The notes: a model not told the origin generated them from the sequence alone. Positions 1 through 7,488 are shown, counted from the first letter of the stretch. The stretch is 64,000 nucleotides of DNA from Hungatella effluvii (GCF_003201875.1 NZ_QJKD01000013.1:1-64000), one strand, 5' to 3'. Program-made: numbers and translations.

Positions 1-30
1 AACATTACTATATTTCGTGAAGAGAGTACA

Positions 31-71
31 AAGTGCCACAAGCCCAGTATTTCAAAGGGGTTGTGGCACTT
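31..71. terminator. Inverted repeat, terminator-like
   Basis: Perfect 11-bp arms AAGTGCCACAA (31-41) and TTGTGGCACTT (61-71), extended inward by CCC (43-45) against GGG (57-59). It lies downstream of the leftward LysR gene. Neither side has a long T run, so termination is inferred from position and stem strength only. Confidence 0.55.
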
Positions 72-108
72 ATACGTTCATTCATGTGTCAAAGACGGGA
101 TTATATAC

Positions 109-1053
109 TTATTCTGCACCATTGTACAGATTTTTATCAGAAGCTTCTTCGTCACTGTACACGCCGCCGGCTGCCGCCTGTTCTCTCAGCAGGCTGATAA
201 AAAGATCGATTGCCGGCGTAACCCACTTATTTTTATGATAGGTGCATACCGTGGTGATCCTGTTATTCTCTATGGAGACGGGAAGCTCCCGGATCAGCCC
301 GCACCGCAGCTCCTCCTCCACCGTAAAACGCGGCAGGTAGGCGACGCCCAGATTCCCGGCGACACTTCGTTTTATGGCTTCCGTACTGACAAGCTCCATC
401 TCTCCGTTCAGGGTGATGTCTGATTTTCTCAAGTATTCCTCAAACTGTCTGTGGTATAAGCTGTTTTTGTCCATGGTCAGCAGGCCGATATCCTTTCTCT
501 GGCCCTTCGTTATGAAATCACACGCTTCCTGCTTCAGTTCCATGCTGCCTGCTAAAACCAGCTGGTAGTCACGCAGCTTCTCGACAACGAGGGAGGCACC
601 GTAACCGCCGATATCGTAATGCACCCCAAGATCCACGATGCCGCTGATGATCTGCTCACGTATCTCGTAGCAGTTGGGCGTCCGGAGAGACAGCTTTACA
701 TCTGGGGCCAGTTTGCGAAACGCACTTAAGACCTGGTGCATCTGATACGACAGCAGCGTCTCCGGCATGGCGATTCTCAGGGTGCCAGCCAGCAGATGGC
801 CGCACTTTCCGTAATTCTCCATCTGCCGGACGGCCTCCAAAACCGCGTCGATATAAGGCAGCAGCCCTTCCCCGGCCTGAGTCAGCTCCATCCTCCGTCC
901 GATTTTTTCAAACAGCTTGACAGACAGTTCCTGCTCCAGCAGCTGCATCTGCAGGGTGATGGTGGACTGAGCGTAATTCAGCCGCTCCGCCGCTTTTTGA
1001 AAACTGCCGGTCTCGAGAATGGTTTTGAAGGTGGTTAAGTATTTCAGCTCCAT
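109..1053 (-). CDS. LysR-family transcriptional regulator
   Basis: A 314-residue DNA-binding regulator of normal LysR length. Residues 1-60 hold the winged helix-turn-helix (FQKAAERLNYAQSTITLQ, then QLLEQELSVKLFEK and GRRMELTQAGE). Residues from about 90 to 300 form the periplasmic-binding-like effector domain (GTLRIAMPE, IISGIVDLGVHYD, GNLGVAYLPRF). The start at 1053 has a purine-rich site (GGAAAGG) about 8 bases upstream. It is divergent from the GNAT gene at 1200, and the 146-base interval is AT-rich, as expected for a LysR gene and its target, but no clear T-N11-A dyad was found. The effector is unknown; the next gene to the left is outside the window. Confidence 0.9.
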   Translation of the reverse strand: MELKYLTTFKTILETGSFQKAAERLNYAQSTITLQMQLLEQELSVKLFEKIGRRMELTQAGEGLLPYIDAVLEAVRQMENYGKCGHLLAGTLRIAMPETLLSYQMHQVLSAFRKLAPDVKLSLRTPNCYEIREQIISGIVDLGVHYDIGGYGASLVVEKLRDYQLVLAGSMELKQEACDFITKGQRKDIGLLTMDKNSLYHRQFEEYLRKSDITLNGEMELVSTEAIKRSVAGNLGVAYLPRFTVEEELRCGLIRELPVSIENNRITTVCTYHKNKWVTPAIDLFISLLREQAAAGGVYSDEEASDKNLYNGAE

Positions 1054-1199
1054 ATGGTGCGCCTTTCCAAAATAGTTCAGTAATATCGAATTATCAGTTT
1101 CTTATTATCTATTAGACCGAAGCTTCTTTTTCCGCTATTATAGTATAGAGAAGGTGGAACGTCAAGAATTTACAGATCATTTTAGGGAGGTAAGATATT

Positions 1200-1682
1200 A
1201 TGATAGAAATCAGAACCTATTCCGATGAAGACAGGGAAGAGGTGATACGCCTTGTCCTGCACTGCCAGAACGATGGAACCCGCCCGTCTGTGTCGGTAGA
1301 CGATCAGCCGGAGCTGCGCCGTATTCCGGAAAAGTATATGGACGGCGGCGGTAACTTCTGGGTGGCAAAGGATAACGGAAAAACAGCGGGCAGCATCGGC
1401 CTGATGAAGTTTGGCGATGGAACCGCTGTTTTGAAAAAATTCTTTGTCTATGAGCCCTACCGGGGCGCCCCCTGCCACCTGGGCAGACAGCTTTACGGAA
1501 CTCTTCTGGATTATGCGAGAACCCACGGCGTGAAGCAGCTGATTCTGGATACACCGAAAAATACGGACCGTGCCCATAAGTTTTATGAAAGGGCCGGGTT
1601 TACGAAAATAGAGAGAGCGGATGTACCGGTGGTTTATGACTTTCCTTATGAGGACAGTGATTTTTTCCGGCTGGAAATCTGA
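1200..1682 (+). CDS. GNAT-family N-acetyltransferase
   Basis: A 160-residue cytoplasmic acetyltransferase fold. The GNAT signs are the beta-strand run GNFWVAKDNGKTAGSIGLM (motif D/A entry), LKKFFVYEPYRGAPCHLGRQLY (acetyl-CoA loop, with RGAPCHLG replacing the usual Q/RxxGxG/A) and the C-terminal AHKFYERAGF typical of motif B. The start follows a strong GGGAGGTAAGATATT site. It is probably transcribed alone. Its last 37 bases overlap the end of the convergent EAL gene. The substrate cannot be told from sequence; the degenerate acetyl-CoA loop makes activity slightly less certain. Confidence 0.88.
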   Translation: MIEIRTYSDEDREEVIRLVLHCQNDGTRPSVSVDDQPELRRIPEKYMDGGGNFWVAKDNGKTAGSIGLMKFGDGTAVLKKFFVYEPYRGAPCHLGRQLYGTLLDYARTHGVKQLILDTPKNTDRAHKFYERAGFTKIERADVPVVYDFPYEDSDFFRLEI

Positions 1683-3334
1683 TCCCTCATCAGCCTTTCA
1701 AAATCTCCCGCGGGCATAGGCCTGGCAAAATAATAGCCCTGCACATAGTCGCATCCGGTCTCGCTGAGACGATCCAGCTGTTCCTTTGTCTCCACGCCCT
1801 CCGCCACCACGCTTAAGTGCATTCGGCGGGCTAACTCCATAATAAACTGCAGTACGCCCTGATCCGCAGGTTTCGCCGTCTCACTCCGGATAAACGTCAT
1901 ATCCAGCTTTAGGATATCGATCGGCATCTGATTCAGCATATTCAGAGAAGAATAGCCGCTCCCGAAATCGTCCATTTCGATGACAAAGCCCAGTTCCCGG
2001 AGATGGCTGACCGTTTCAATAATCTGTCCCGGGTCCTCCGTGTAGGCACTTTCCGTAATCTCAAGATGGAGCCTGGAAGGCGTCAGGCCGTATTTACTGA
2101 CGGTGCGCATCATGATATCTGCGATATCCGCGTGATAAATATCCGCCCGGGATACGTTCACGGAGACAGGAACGGGCGGATAGCCCTCATCGTCCCACTT
2201 GCGCAGATAATAACAGGTTTTATCCCATACAAACTGGTCCAGTTTTGTGATAAATCCATTTTTTTCAAACAATGGAATAAATTCCGCAGGCGACTGGAAT
2301 CCCCATTCCGGGTGCTTCCATCGCACCAAAGCCTCGGCTCCGGCCATGGTCTCATTCCATATCCTGTATTTCGGCTGCAGGTAGACTAAAAACTGGCCTT
2401 CTTCCAGGGCCGTCTCCATACTGTCTATGATGGCCTGCTGCCGCAGCAGTTCATCCCGAAGCTTATCATCGTAGGCGGCAAAATAGATTCCGTACTGGCC
2501 CTTGATACTGCGGGCGGCCAAAAGGGCGCGGTCGCACATCTGGTCCACCGTCACCTTCTGGCTCTCGACCGAATAAATGCCCCATTTCACCGCGACATTT
2601 ATAGAATTCTGAAGTTTATTAATCTCGTCACTGACCCGGCTAAACATCTCCACCGTAAACTCCTGGTCGAATTCCAGCAGGCACGCAAACTGGTCCGCAC
2701 TCAGGCGTCCGCATATCCCGCGTTCTCCCACCTGTCTTCGGTACATATCTGCAATCCCGCACAACAGCCGGTCTCCGGCGGCCACACCGAATACATCGTT
2801 AATCAGCTTAAAATTCTCGATATCGGAGCAGACGATGTAATAATTCCGCCCCGAATTCTGGCGAAGATTTTCCCTCACACGCTGATAAAAGAACTCTTTG
2901 CTGTAGAGTCCGGTAAGCCGGTCGTACTGAAACTGATTGATCATAGCGGCTGTTTCCCGTAAATGGATGATGCTCGCAACCCGGTGCCGGATAATCTGAG
3001 GCTTATATGGTTTTGCCACGTAATCGGTGGCCCCATGGGACAGGGCTGCCACCTCATCCGCCTCGCTGTCACTCTGCGTCGTGACAATCACGGGGATGGA
3101 TGCCAGTGCAGGATCGGCCTTCGCAATCGTCAGGAACGTATATCCATCCATAACAGGCATGGTGATGTCCAGCAGAATCAGGGAAATCTCATCCTTTCTT
3201 TTCTCCAGAACATCGAGGGCCTGCTGCCCGTTTTCTGCTTCCAGAACCGTATATTCCGGAGAGAGCAGCTCACCTAACATCAAACGATTGATTTCATTAT
3301 CTTCCACGACCAGAATAGTTTTATTTGCAGGCAT
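1646..3334 (-). CDS. Response regulator with degenerate GGDEF and intact EAL (c-di-GMP phosphodiesterase)
   Basis: A 562-residue signalling protein. The receiver domain is at about 6-125 with acceptor Asp56 (LILLDITMPVMDG) and Lys109. A GGDEF domain (about 130-290) has SADQF at 212-216 in place of GGDEF, so cyclase activity is very unlikely. The EAL domain (about 300-555) keeps the catalytic set: EALVRW (334-339), NVSR (393-396), E425/E428, DDFGSGYSS (455-463), Lys476 and EGVE (512-515). The expected activity is therefore phosphorylation-controlled hydrolysis of c-di-GMP, with the GGDEF part possibly acting as a GTP-sensing module. No kinase gene is adjacent. The ribosome site GAGGAAATAATAC precedes the ATG. 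The 3' end overlaps the convergent GNAT gene. Confidence 0.92.
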   Translation of the reverse strand: MPANKTILVVEDNEINRLMLGELLSPEYTVLEAENGQQALDVLEKRKDEISLILLDITMPVMDGYTFLTIAKADPALASIPVIVTTQSDSEADEVAALSHGATDYVAKPYKPQIIRHRVASIIHLRETAAMINQFQYDRLTGLYSKEFFYQRVRENLRQNSGRNYYIVCSDIENFKLINDVFGVAAGDRLLCGIADMYRRQVGERGICGRLSADQFACLLEFDQEFTVEMFSRVSDEINKLQNSINVAVKWGIYSVESQKVTVDQMCDRALLAARSIKGQYGIYFAAYDDKLRDELLRQQAIIDSMETALEEGQFLVYLQPKYRIWNETMAGAEALVRWKHPEWGFQSPAEFIPLFEKNGFITKLDQFVWDKTCYYLRKWDDEGYPPVPVSVNVSRADIYHADIADIMMRTVSKYGLTPSRLHLEITESAYTEDPGQIIETVSHLRELGFVIEMDDFGSGYSSLNMLNQMPIDILKLDMTFIRSETAKPADQGVLQFIMELARRMHLSVVAEGVETKEQLDRLSETGCDYVQGYYFARPMPAGDFERLMRDQISSRKKSLSS

Positions 3335-3518
3335 GTATTATTTCCTCTTTTCTTCGGGCTGCCATGGACAGAAAGGTACACCGGCAGCGCTGTCCATGAC
3401 CGGTCCAGTTTATTATACCAAAAGAGACAGCTCAACACAAGTGATCTCTGCAACACATGTTAAATCTGTCACGGCCTCATACAGCAGCTTCTCGGGGGGC
3501 CGGACAGCGGACCAAAAG

Positions 3519-3550
3519 CCCCCTCCGGTTCGATCACAAGAACCAGGGGG
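3519..3550 (-). terminator. Rho-independent terminator of the 26-residue peptide gene
   Basis: On the minus strand, stem CCCCC-GGTTC pairs with GAACC-GGGGG around a short loop, followed by CTTTTGG. It begins directly after the TAA of the small gene at 3551. Confidence 0.65.
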
Positions 3551-3631
3551 TTACAGCTCCGTCAATATTTGAATAGTCCCCACGCAAAGTGCCGCACATA
3601 ACGCAGCCGCCCCAATTCTACTCTGTTTCAT
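3551..3631 (-). CDS. Candidate 26-residue hydrophobic peptide
   Basis: A very short reading frame, MKQSRIGAAALCAALCVGTI followed by QILTEL. It has a charged N-terminus and then one hydrophobic stretch long enough to insert in a membrane. Support comes from layout: ribosome site GAGAGGAGAAG about 6 bases before the ATG, a possible but weak promoter on the minus strand (TTGGAC at 3713-3708, 17 bases, AATATT at 3690-3685), and a terminator starting at the stop codon. This makes a compact stand-alone unit of about 200 bases between the Crp and EAL genes. I do not recognise the family. It could be a small membrane regulator, a type I toxin-like peptide or a signalling peptide. No antisense RNA was identified. 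Confidence 0.5.
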   Translation of the reverse strand: MKQSRIGAAALCAALCVGTIQILTEL

Positions 3632-3734
3632 ATAACTTCTCCTCTCTTTGTGCTATCTATCTTAATTGCAATTAAATTCCAGGCAATATTAATATTTTAC
3701 CATTTAAGTCCAAATTTACAGCTATTCTTTGCAC

Positions 3735-3784
3735 AAAAAAGAACGAGACCCGCTTTGCATCCGGCAAAACAGGTCCCGTTTTTC
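3735..3784 (-). terminator. Terminator of the Crp/Fnr gene
   Basis: Immediately after the stop codon at 3785, the minus strand folds AACGGGACC against GGTCTCGTT (one G-T pair) with an inner TTTGC/GCAAA pairing, followed by CTTTTTT. It is a typical Rho-independent terminator. Confidence 0.75.
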
Positions 3785-4462
3785 TTATACTCTCTGATAA
3801 AGCTCGGCTGCCGTATGGGAACGCCGTGTCAGCTCCTCGTAATTCATAATGTAATATCCGCTCTCCCTCTTTTCCAGTATTTCCTCTTCGCAGAGCTGCC
3901 CCAGCAGCCGGAACATATGGCGATAGCTCATCCCCACGGAGCAGGAGACATCCGTCAGCGTGTCGCGGAAGAGGCCCCGGTGTGAATTCTGAAGAATGTA
4001 GGCGCAAAGCCGCTGCTCGCCGGTGCATAACGCGGTCGATGTGAAATTGTCCGAACTGGTAGTCAGCTTTTCCGCCAGCTCCGTTCCCAGTTTATTCAGA
4101 AACACGAGATTCGTTTTCAGTTCTGCCAGGCAATTCTGATAGGAGACCGCAATGCACTCAAAATCCGTAACCGCCTTCACGGAACAGGTGGCATTGAGCT
4201 GTCTTGTCATCAGTTCAATCTCGCCGATCAAACCACGGGAAATGTTGTAACACAGGATCAGACTCTTACCGTTCGGCGCTGTGCGGCAGACCTTCGCGTT
4301 GCCGTCAACGACAATCGACAGCCAGCCGATAGGCTGCCCCTCGCGCAGCACCTCTTCTCCTGCAAAAAATCGCAGACAGCAGCAGGCGTTCAGCGGAATA
4401 TTCTGCAGGCCGTATTCTGCCAGACGGGCGGCATGTTCTTTTCTCAATGGAAGCCTTTTCAA
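3785..4462 (-). CDS. Crp/Fnr-family transcriptional regulator
   Basis: A regulator of 225 residues when started at the TTG at 4462. That codon has AGTGAGGT 8 bases upstream, whereas the upstream ATG at 4531 lies inside the promoter and has no ribosome site. The N-terminal cupin fold shows FFAGEEVLREGQPIGWLSIV, GNAKVCRTAPNGKSLILC and GLIGEIELM. The C-terminal winged helix has DVSCSVGMSYRHMFRLLGQL. The canonical cAMP-binding arginine/serine loop is not evident and there is no Cys cluster, so neither cAMP nor an Fe-S cluster is supported; the ligand is unknown. It is divergent from the DUF606 transporter gene at 4594 and is likely its regulator as well as its own. Confidence 0.85.
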   Translation of the reverse strand: MKRLPLRKEHAARLAEYGLQNIPLNACCCLRFFAGEEVLREGQPIGWLSIVVDGNAKVCRTAPNGKSLILCYNISRGLIGEIELMTRQLNATCSVKAVTDFECIAVSYQNCLAELKTNLVFLNKLGTELAEKLTTSSDNFTSTALCTGEQRLCAYILQNSHRGLFRDTLTDVSCSVGMSYRHMFRLLGQLCEEEILEKRESGYYIMNYEELTRRSHTAAELYQRV

Positions 4463-4502
4463 ATCGATTACCTCACTTAACCTGATTATGATCTTACTAT
4501 TT

Positions 4503-4550
4503 ATTATAACAGAAACCGGAAAAAACACCATGACAAATGTCCTACATGGT
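4503..4550 (-). promoter_or_regulatory. Extended -10 promoter with operator dyad
   Basis: For the leftward Crp-type gene, TGTTATAAT gives an extended -10 (TATAAT complement at 4503-4508). A perfect inverted repeat, ACCATG (4527-4532) and CATGGT (4545-4550) with a 12-base spacer, covers the -35 position. This suggests autoregulation and control of the divergent transporter. Confidence 0.5.
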
Positions 4551-4562
4551 ACGGCGGATATT

Positions 4563-4585
4563 CTGATATCCTCATATCAGGAGGT
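4563..4585 (+). promoter_or_regulatory. Leader hairpin abutting the ribosome site
   Basis: CTGATAT (4563-4569), four-base loop, ATATCAG (4574-4580), directly followed by GAGGT. The right arm's last G is the first base of the GGAGGT ribosome site of the gene at 4594, so folding could limit translation initiation. The stem is short and AT-rich. Confidence 0.4.
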
Positions 4586-4593
4586 AAACTGTC

Positions 4594-5499
4594 ATGTATC
4601 AGCTTTTAGCCCTTATCAATGGTATTATTCTGTCCGTGATGATTTCCGTAAATGGAAATCTGTCCGTCCAGTACAGTGCGTTCACGGCTGCCGCGATTAT
4701 CCATGCGGTCGGTTCTTTGTTTGCGCTGCTGCTCTGCGCTTCACAGAAAAACAGAAAGCCGGTCTGGACTCACAGGCCCAAATGGATTTATCTCGGCGGT
4801 GCAATCGGTGTTTTTACAACGGTATTTCAAAATCTGGCCTTCACCTACATCAGCATCACGAGCGTGATCGCCCTGGGACTTCTGGGACAGACAGTTACGT
4901 CTCTGGTGATCGACAGTTCCGGATTGTTCGGTATGGAAAAAAGGCCGCTTCCCCGGTATGCGTTTATCGGCCTGGGTTTATCGGTGTTCGGTATCTTTGT
5001 GATGCTGGATACCTCTGTCACGGCGGCGGCGCTGGGGGCTGCCATCTCCTTTGCATCCGGTATTTCCATGGTGCTGTCCCGGACCGCCAACGCGCGGCTG
5101 GCAGAGAAAACCGGGGCGCTGCAGGGATCGCTGGTGAATCATCTGGTGGGACTTCCGATTACGGTAATCCTCGCCTTTGCCGTGGCCGCAGCAAGCGGTA
5201 CCTCCGCAGCCGCTTCCGCGGGAGGCAGCTTCCGCCCCTGGATTTACTTCGGCGGCGCTCTCGGCGTCGTGGTGGTAATGCTCTTAAATATCACGGTTCC
5301 GAAGATACCGGGATTTCAGCTGACGCTTCTCGTCTTCGTCGGCCAGGTCTTCACTGGAATCCTTTTGGATACTGTGGCCGGAAGCTATCAGACCGGCGCC
5401 ACGCTCTGGGGCGGCATGATCATCGCGGCCGGAATCGCGGTCAATATGATCCTGGAGCGGGTTTTTGCGGCTTCAAAAAAGACACCGCACAGCAGCTAA
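4594..5499 (+). CDS. DMT-superfamily transporter (tandem DUF606/YdcZ)
   Basis: A 301-residue integral membrane protein with about ten hydrophobic helices. It is made of two related halves of about 150 residues, each starting with a helix rich in small residues (LLALINGIILSVMISVNGNL; AALGAAISFASGISMVLSR) and containing the glycine-rich YLGGAIGVFTT / YFGGALGVVVV motif. This is the fused form of the DUF606 (YdcZ) family; single-domain versions usually occur as gene pairs. The substrate is unknown. It starts after GGAGGTAAACTGTC, is divergent from the Crp/Fnr gene and ends inside a bidirectional terminator. Confidence 0.9.
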   Translation: MYQLLALINGIILSVMISVNGNLSVQYSAFTAAAIIHAVGSLFALLLCASQKNRKPVWTHRPKWIYLGGAIGVFTTVFQNLAFTYISITSVIALGLLGQTVTSLVIDSSGLFGMEKRPLPRYAFIGLGLSVFGIFVMLDTSVTAAALGAAISFASGISMVLSRTANARLAEKTGALQGSLVNHLVGLPITVILAFAVAAASGTSAAASAGGSFRPWIYFGGALGVVVVMLLNITVPKIPGFQLTLLVFVGQVFTGILLDTVAGSYQTGATLWGGMIIAAGIAVNMILERVFAASKKTPHSS

Positions 5500-5526
5500 A
5501 AAATCAGCTGCTGTACGGTGTCTTTT
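5477..5526. terminator. Bidirectional terminator
   Basis: Arms AAAAGACACCG-C-ACAGCAGCT (5477-5497) and AGCTGCTGT-A-CGGTGTCTTTT (5506-5526) form a 20-bp stem with one mismatch. A-run and T-run flanks serve both strands. It contains the stop codon of the DUF606 gene and touches the end of the UPF0178 gene. Confidence 0.85.
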
Positions 5527-5984
5527 CAATTCTGGCTGCTGTGCAGCACCACTTCAATCAACTTGCAGAGCGACTCCTGAAACCGCTCGTCGTCTTCTTC
5601 CACCCTCTTCGCCGGACCCTTCAGGTGGTGCTTTCCCTTTCCCATACGGGCCTTCTTGGCCAGATGGCGTTCCATCAGCATCTGGTCGATGTTTTCGTTG
5701 GTGTACCACTTTCCGCTTTGATGGATTCCATGTGCTCCCTTTCCCAGAATCATGGCAGCCACTCCATAGTCCTGGGTTACCACGATATCCCCTTTGCTGC
5801 ACCGATTGACCAGCGCGAAATCCACGGCATCCGCGCCCGCTCCGATGACCTGTATCTTGCTGTAGGAAGACTGAAGCACATGGTTGGTATCACATAAGAG
5901 CACCACCGGAATCTTATAGCGCTCCGCGGTCTGTTCCACAATTCTCACTACCGGACATGCGTCCGCATCTACTAATATTTTCAT
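5526..5984 (-). CDS. UPF0178 (YaiI/YqxD) family protein
   Basis: A 152-residue protein with the family's hallmarks: MKILVDADACPV at the N-terminus, VIGAGADAVDFALVNRCSKG, DIVVTQDYGVAAMILGKGAHGIH and the basic region ARMGKGKHHLKGPAKR. Conserved aspartates (DADACP, ADAVD, TQD) resemble a PIN-like nuclease active site, but the family has no firmly known function. Length matches the family. It stands alone, convergent with the DUF606 gene and in line with the deformylase gene upstream (54-base gap). Confidence 0.92.
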   Translation of the reverse strand: MKILVDADACPVVRIVEQTAERYKIPVVLLCDTNHVLQSSYSKIQVIGAGADAVDFALVNRCSKGDIVVTQDYGVAAMILGKGAHGIHQSGKWYTNENIDQMLMERHLAKKARMGKGKHHLKGPAKRVEEDDERFQESLCKLIEVVLHSSQN

Positions 5985-6038
5985 TTTTTATCTCACTGAC
6001 TGTTTCCTGAAGCATGGTTGACCGGCTGCACTGTAGTG

Positions 6039-6449
6039 CTAGATGATGATTCCATTTAAATGGTCGCACTCATGCTGAATGATCTGCGCGATCCATCCGG
6101 AATATTTCTGGCGGTGCTTACAAAAATGAATATCCTGATACTCCACTTCGATCTCCTGGTACCGTATAGTCCTGCGGACTCCTTCCAGCGACAGACAGCC
6201 CTCTTCCGCCTCATAGGGGCCTGTCTTTTTAACAATCACCGGGTTAAGCATGGCTGCGTTCACCATTCCCATCTGAACGGCAATCACATTCTTTCTGACA
6301 CCGATCATGTTGGCTGCCATGCCCACGCAGTGATCGGTATTCGCCTGCAGAGTGTCCAGTAAATCCTGTACTGTCCCCAGGTCATCCTTTGTCGCCGGTT
6401 CCGATTTCTGTGCCAGAAAAAATACATCTCTTACAACGGTTCTTACCAT
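6039..6449 (-). CDS. Peptide deformylase-like protein (variant motif 1)
   Basis: A 136-residue member of the deformylase fold, shorter than housekeeping Def (about 150-190). Metal-binding motifs are intact: EGCLS (83-87, Cys85) and HECDH (126-130, His126, His130, catalytic Glu127). Motif 1, normally GxGxAAxQ, reads GMAANMIG (43-50), so the glutamine that stabilises the tetrahedral intermediate is replaced by Met48. Compact Firmicutes deformylases of this type are known as secondary enzymes; activity may be altered. The start has TAGGAGAG upstream. No fmt gene is nearby, which fits an accessory copy. Confidence 0.85.
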   Translation of the reverse strand: MVRTVVRDVFFLAQKSEPATKDDLGTVQDLLDTLQANTDHCVGMAANMIGVRKNVIAVQMGMVNAAMLNPVIVKKTGPYEAEEGCLSLEGVRRTIRYQEIEVEYQDIHFCKHRQKYSGWIAQIIQHECDHLNGIII

Positions 6450-6474
6450 ATTGATTCGCTCTCCTAAGTTTTGA

Positions 6475-6840
6475 TTACTGTATTGAATCCTGATTCAGCC
6501 ATTCTTCTGTTTTCTTAAACAATACGGCTGCCAGATCCGGCCGGTCGATGCCTGGCGGTTCGCCGTCGATCTCATATCCGGCACTGTCCCCACCCAGCCA
6601 TGCAGTCTTATCTGCGGCTCACAGCTATAGCGGGGACAGACATCTCTAAAAGTGTACCGCAGAATGGCATATCCGTAAAGAGAATAATACTCTTTGTAAA
6701 GATATTTCCCCTGTAAAGGTCAGAAGCCATGACGATTTCGGCCTGACGTGCCAACTGCCTGTCAATTTTCTTTTGCAGTGTCACTTTCTCAATATAGCGC
6801 TGTCAAATCTGCTGTTCCTTCAGGAAATTTCGAATTACAG
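6475..6840 (-). pseudogene. Decayed protein-coding remnant
   Basis: No open frame survives, but two out-of-frame minus-strand segments read like real protein. The upstream one (about 6640-6840) gives QRYIEKVTLQKKIDRQLARQ and continues as a mixed alpha/beta sequence, with an internal stop. The downstream one gives WLGGDSAGYEIDGEPPGIDR followed by PDLAAVLFKKTEEWL up to a stop at 6475. At least one nonsense change and one frameshift separate them. I do not recognise the family. The segment sits directly beside the 31-bp palindrome. Confidence 0.5.
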
Positions 6841-6857
6841 CATAATTTTGATAATTG

Positions 6858-6938
6858 GTAACAGTTCACTCCCCACCAGGGGCACCGCTGCCCGGCCGAA
6901 CCGGACTGCGGTGCCCCTGGTGGGGAGTGAACTGTTAC
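6858..6938. repeat. Perfect 31-bp inverted repeat, 19-base loop
   Basis: Left arm 6858-6888 starts GTAACAGTTCACTCCCC; right arm 6908-6938 ends GGGGAGTGAACTGTTAC. The loop is GC-rich. No T run follows on either strand, so it is not a standard terminator. It lies in non-coding sequence at the edge of a dead gene. A REP-like or MITE-like palindromic element is the best guess. Confidence 0.8.
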
Positions 6939-6979
6939 GATAATTGTCTTGAAACAACTCCATACACACGTTTCGGTTC

Positions 6980-7008
6980 TTCTATTTTTTATCTTTCTCT
7001 GCTATAAT
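6980..7008 (+). promoter_or_regulatory. Extended -10 promoter
   Basis: TGCTATAAT with the -10 at 7003-7008; the -35 position (6980-6985, TTCTAT) is weak, as usual for TGn promoters. It would drive the small membrane protein gene at 7100 with a leader of about 85 bases. Confidence 0.5.
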
Positions 7009-7099
7009 GAATAGAATATCAAGAAGACTCTCCCTTACCAAAAGGGGTTGGAAAGATTTTATAAACAGATGTAATTTTATCTAAAACGGAGGTTATACA

Positions 7100-7411
7100 G
7101 TGAAAAAACTACTTAAATCCTTTACCTTTTGGTGTCTGGTGATATCAATTCTCGAAATTTTAATGCACCAAATCGGACAGGATTCGAAAAGCATCATGCT
7201 TATCAGATTCAATCCATTGCTGCGTATGATTGCTGATTCGCAAGGCTCCTTATATAATCTGATGGATTCCGGCCGGCAGGTTTCCTGCAATACGGTCACC
7301 GGTCAAATATCTGTTTACTGGTACTTCGGATCCGCTATCACTTTTGTGTTTTATGGCGTTGTCTTAGATGGAATAAAGATGGTATCTCATAAAATCAAAA
7401 AAATGAAGTAA
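7100..7411 (+). CDS. Small two-helix membrane protein, unknown
   Basis: A 103-residue protein starting with GTG at 7100 behind CGGAGG (7087-7092). Hydrophobic segments lie at about 8-25 (FTFWCLVISILEILM) and 72-92 (VYWYFGSAITFVFYGVVLDG), with a polar region between that carries two cysteines or fewer, and a lysine-rich C-terminus (HKIKKMK), suggesting both ends are cytoplasmic. I do not recognise the family. It lies 77 bases before an ABC exporter and may be co-transcribed with it. Confidence 0.65.
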   Translation: MKKLLKSFTFWCLVISILEILMHQIGQDSKSIMLIRFNPLLRMIADSQGSLYNLMDSGRQVSCNTVTGQISVYWYFGSAITFVFYGVVLDGIKMVSHKIKKMK

Positions 7412-7488
7412 AAAGAAACCCTCCACTTACCCACCAATCTGTATCTGTGTGCTATTCTCTTCTCACAACAACGAGAGGAGAAAATGGT

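Noticed and set aside
4281..5897. A 538-codon plus-strand open frame spanning the Crp/DUF606/UPF0178 region
   Set aside because: It overlaps three well-supported genes out of frame, is Arg/Gly-rich without domain sense, and has no ribosome site at its start.
6858..6938. 31-bp palindrome as an ordinary terminator
   Set aside because: No T run on either strand and no intact gene ending next to it on the minus side; the stem is far longer and more perfect than the other terminators in the window.
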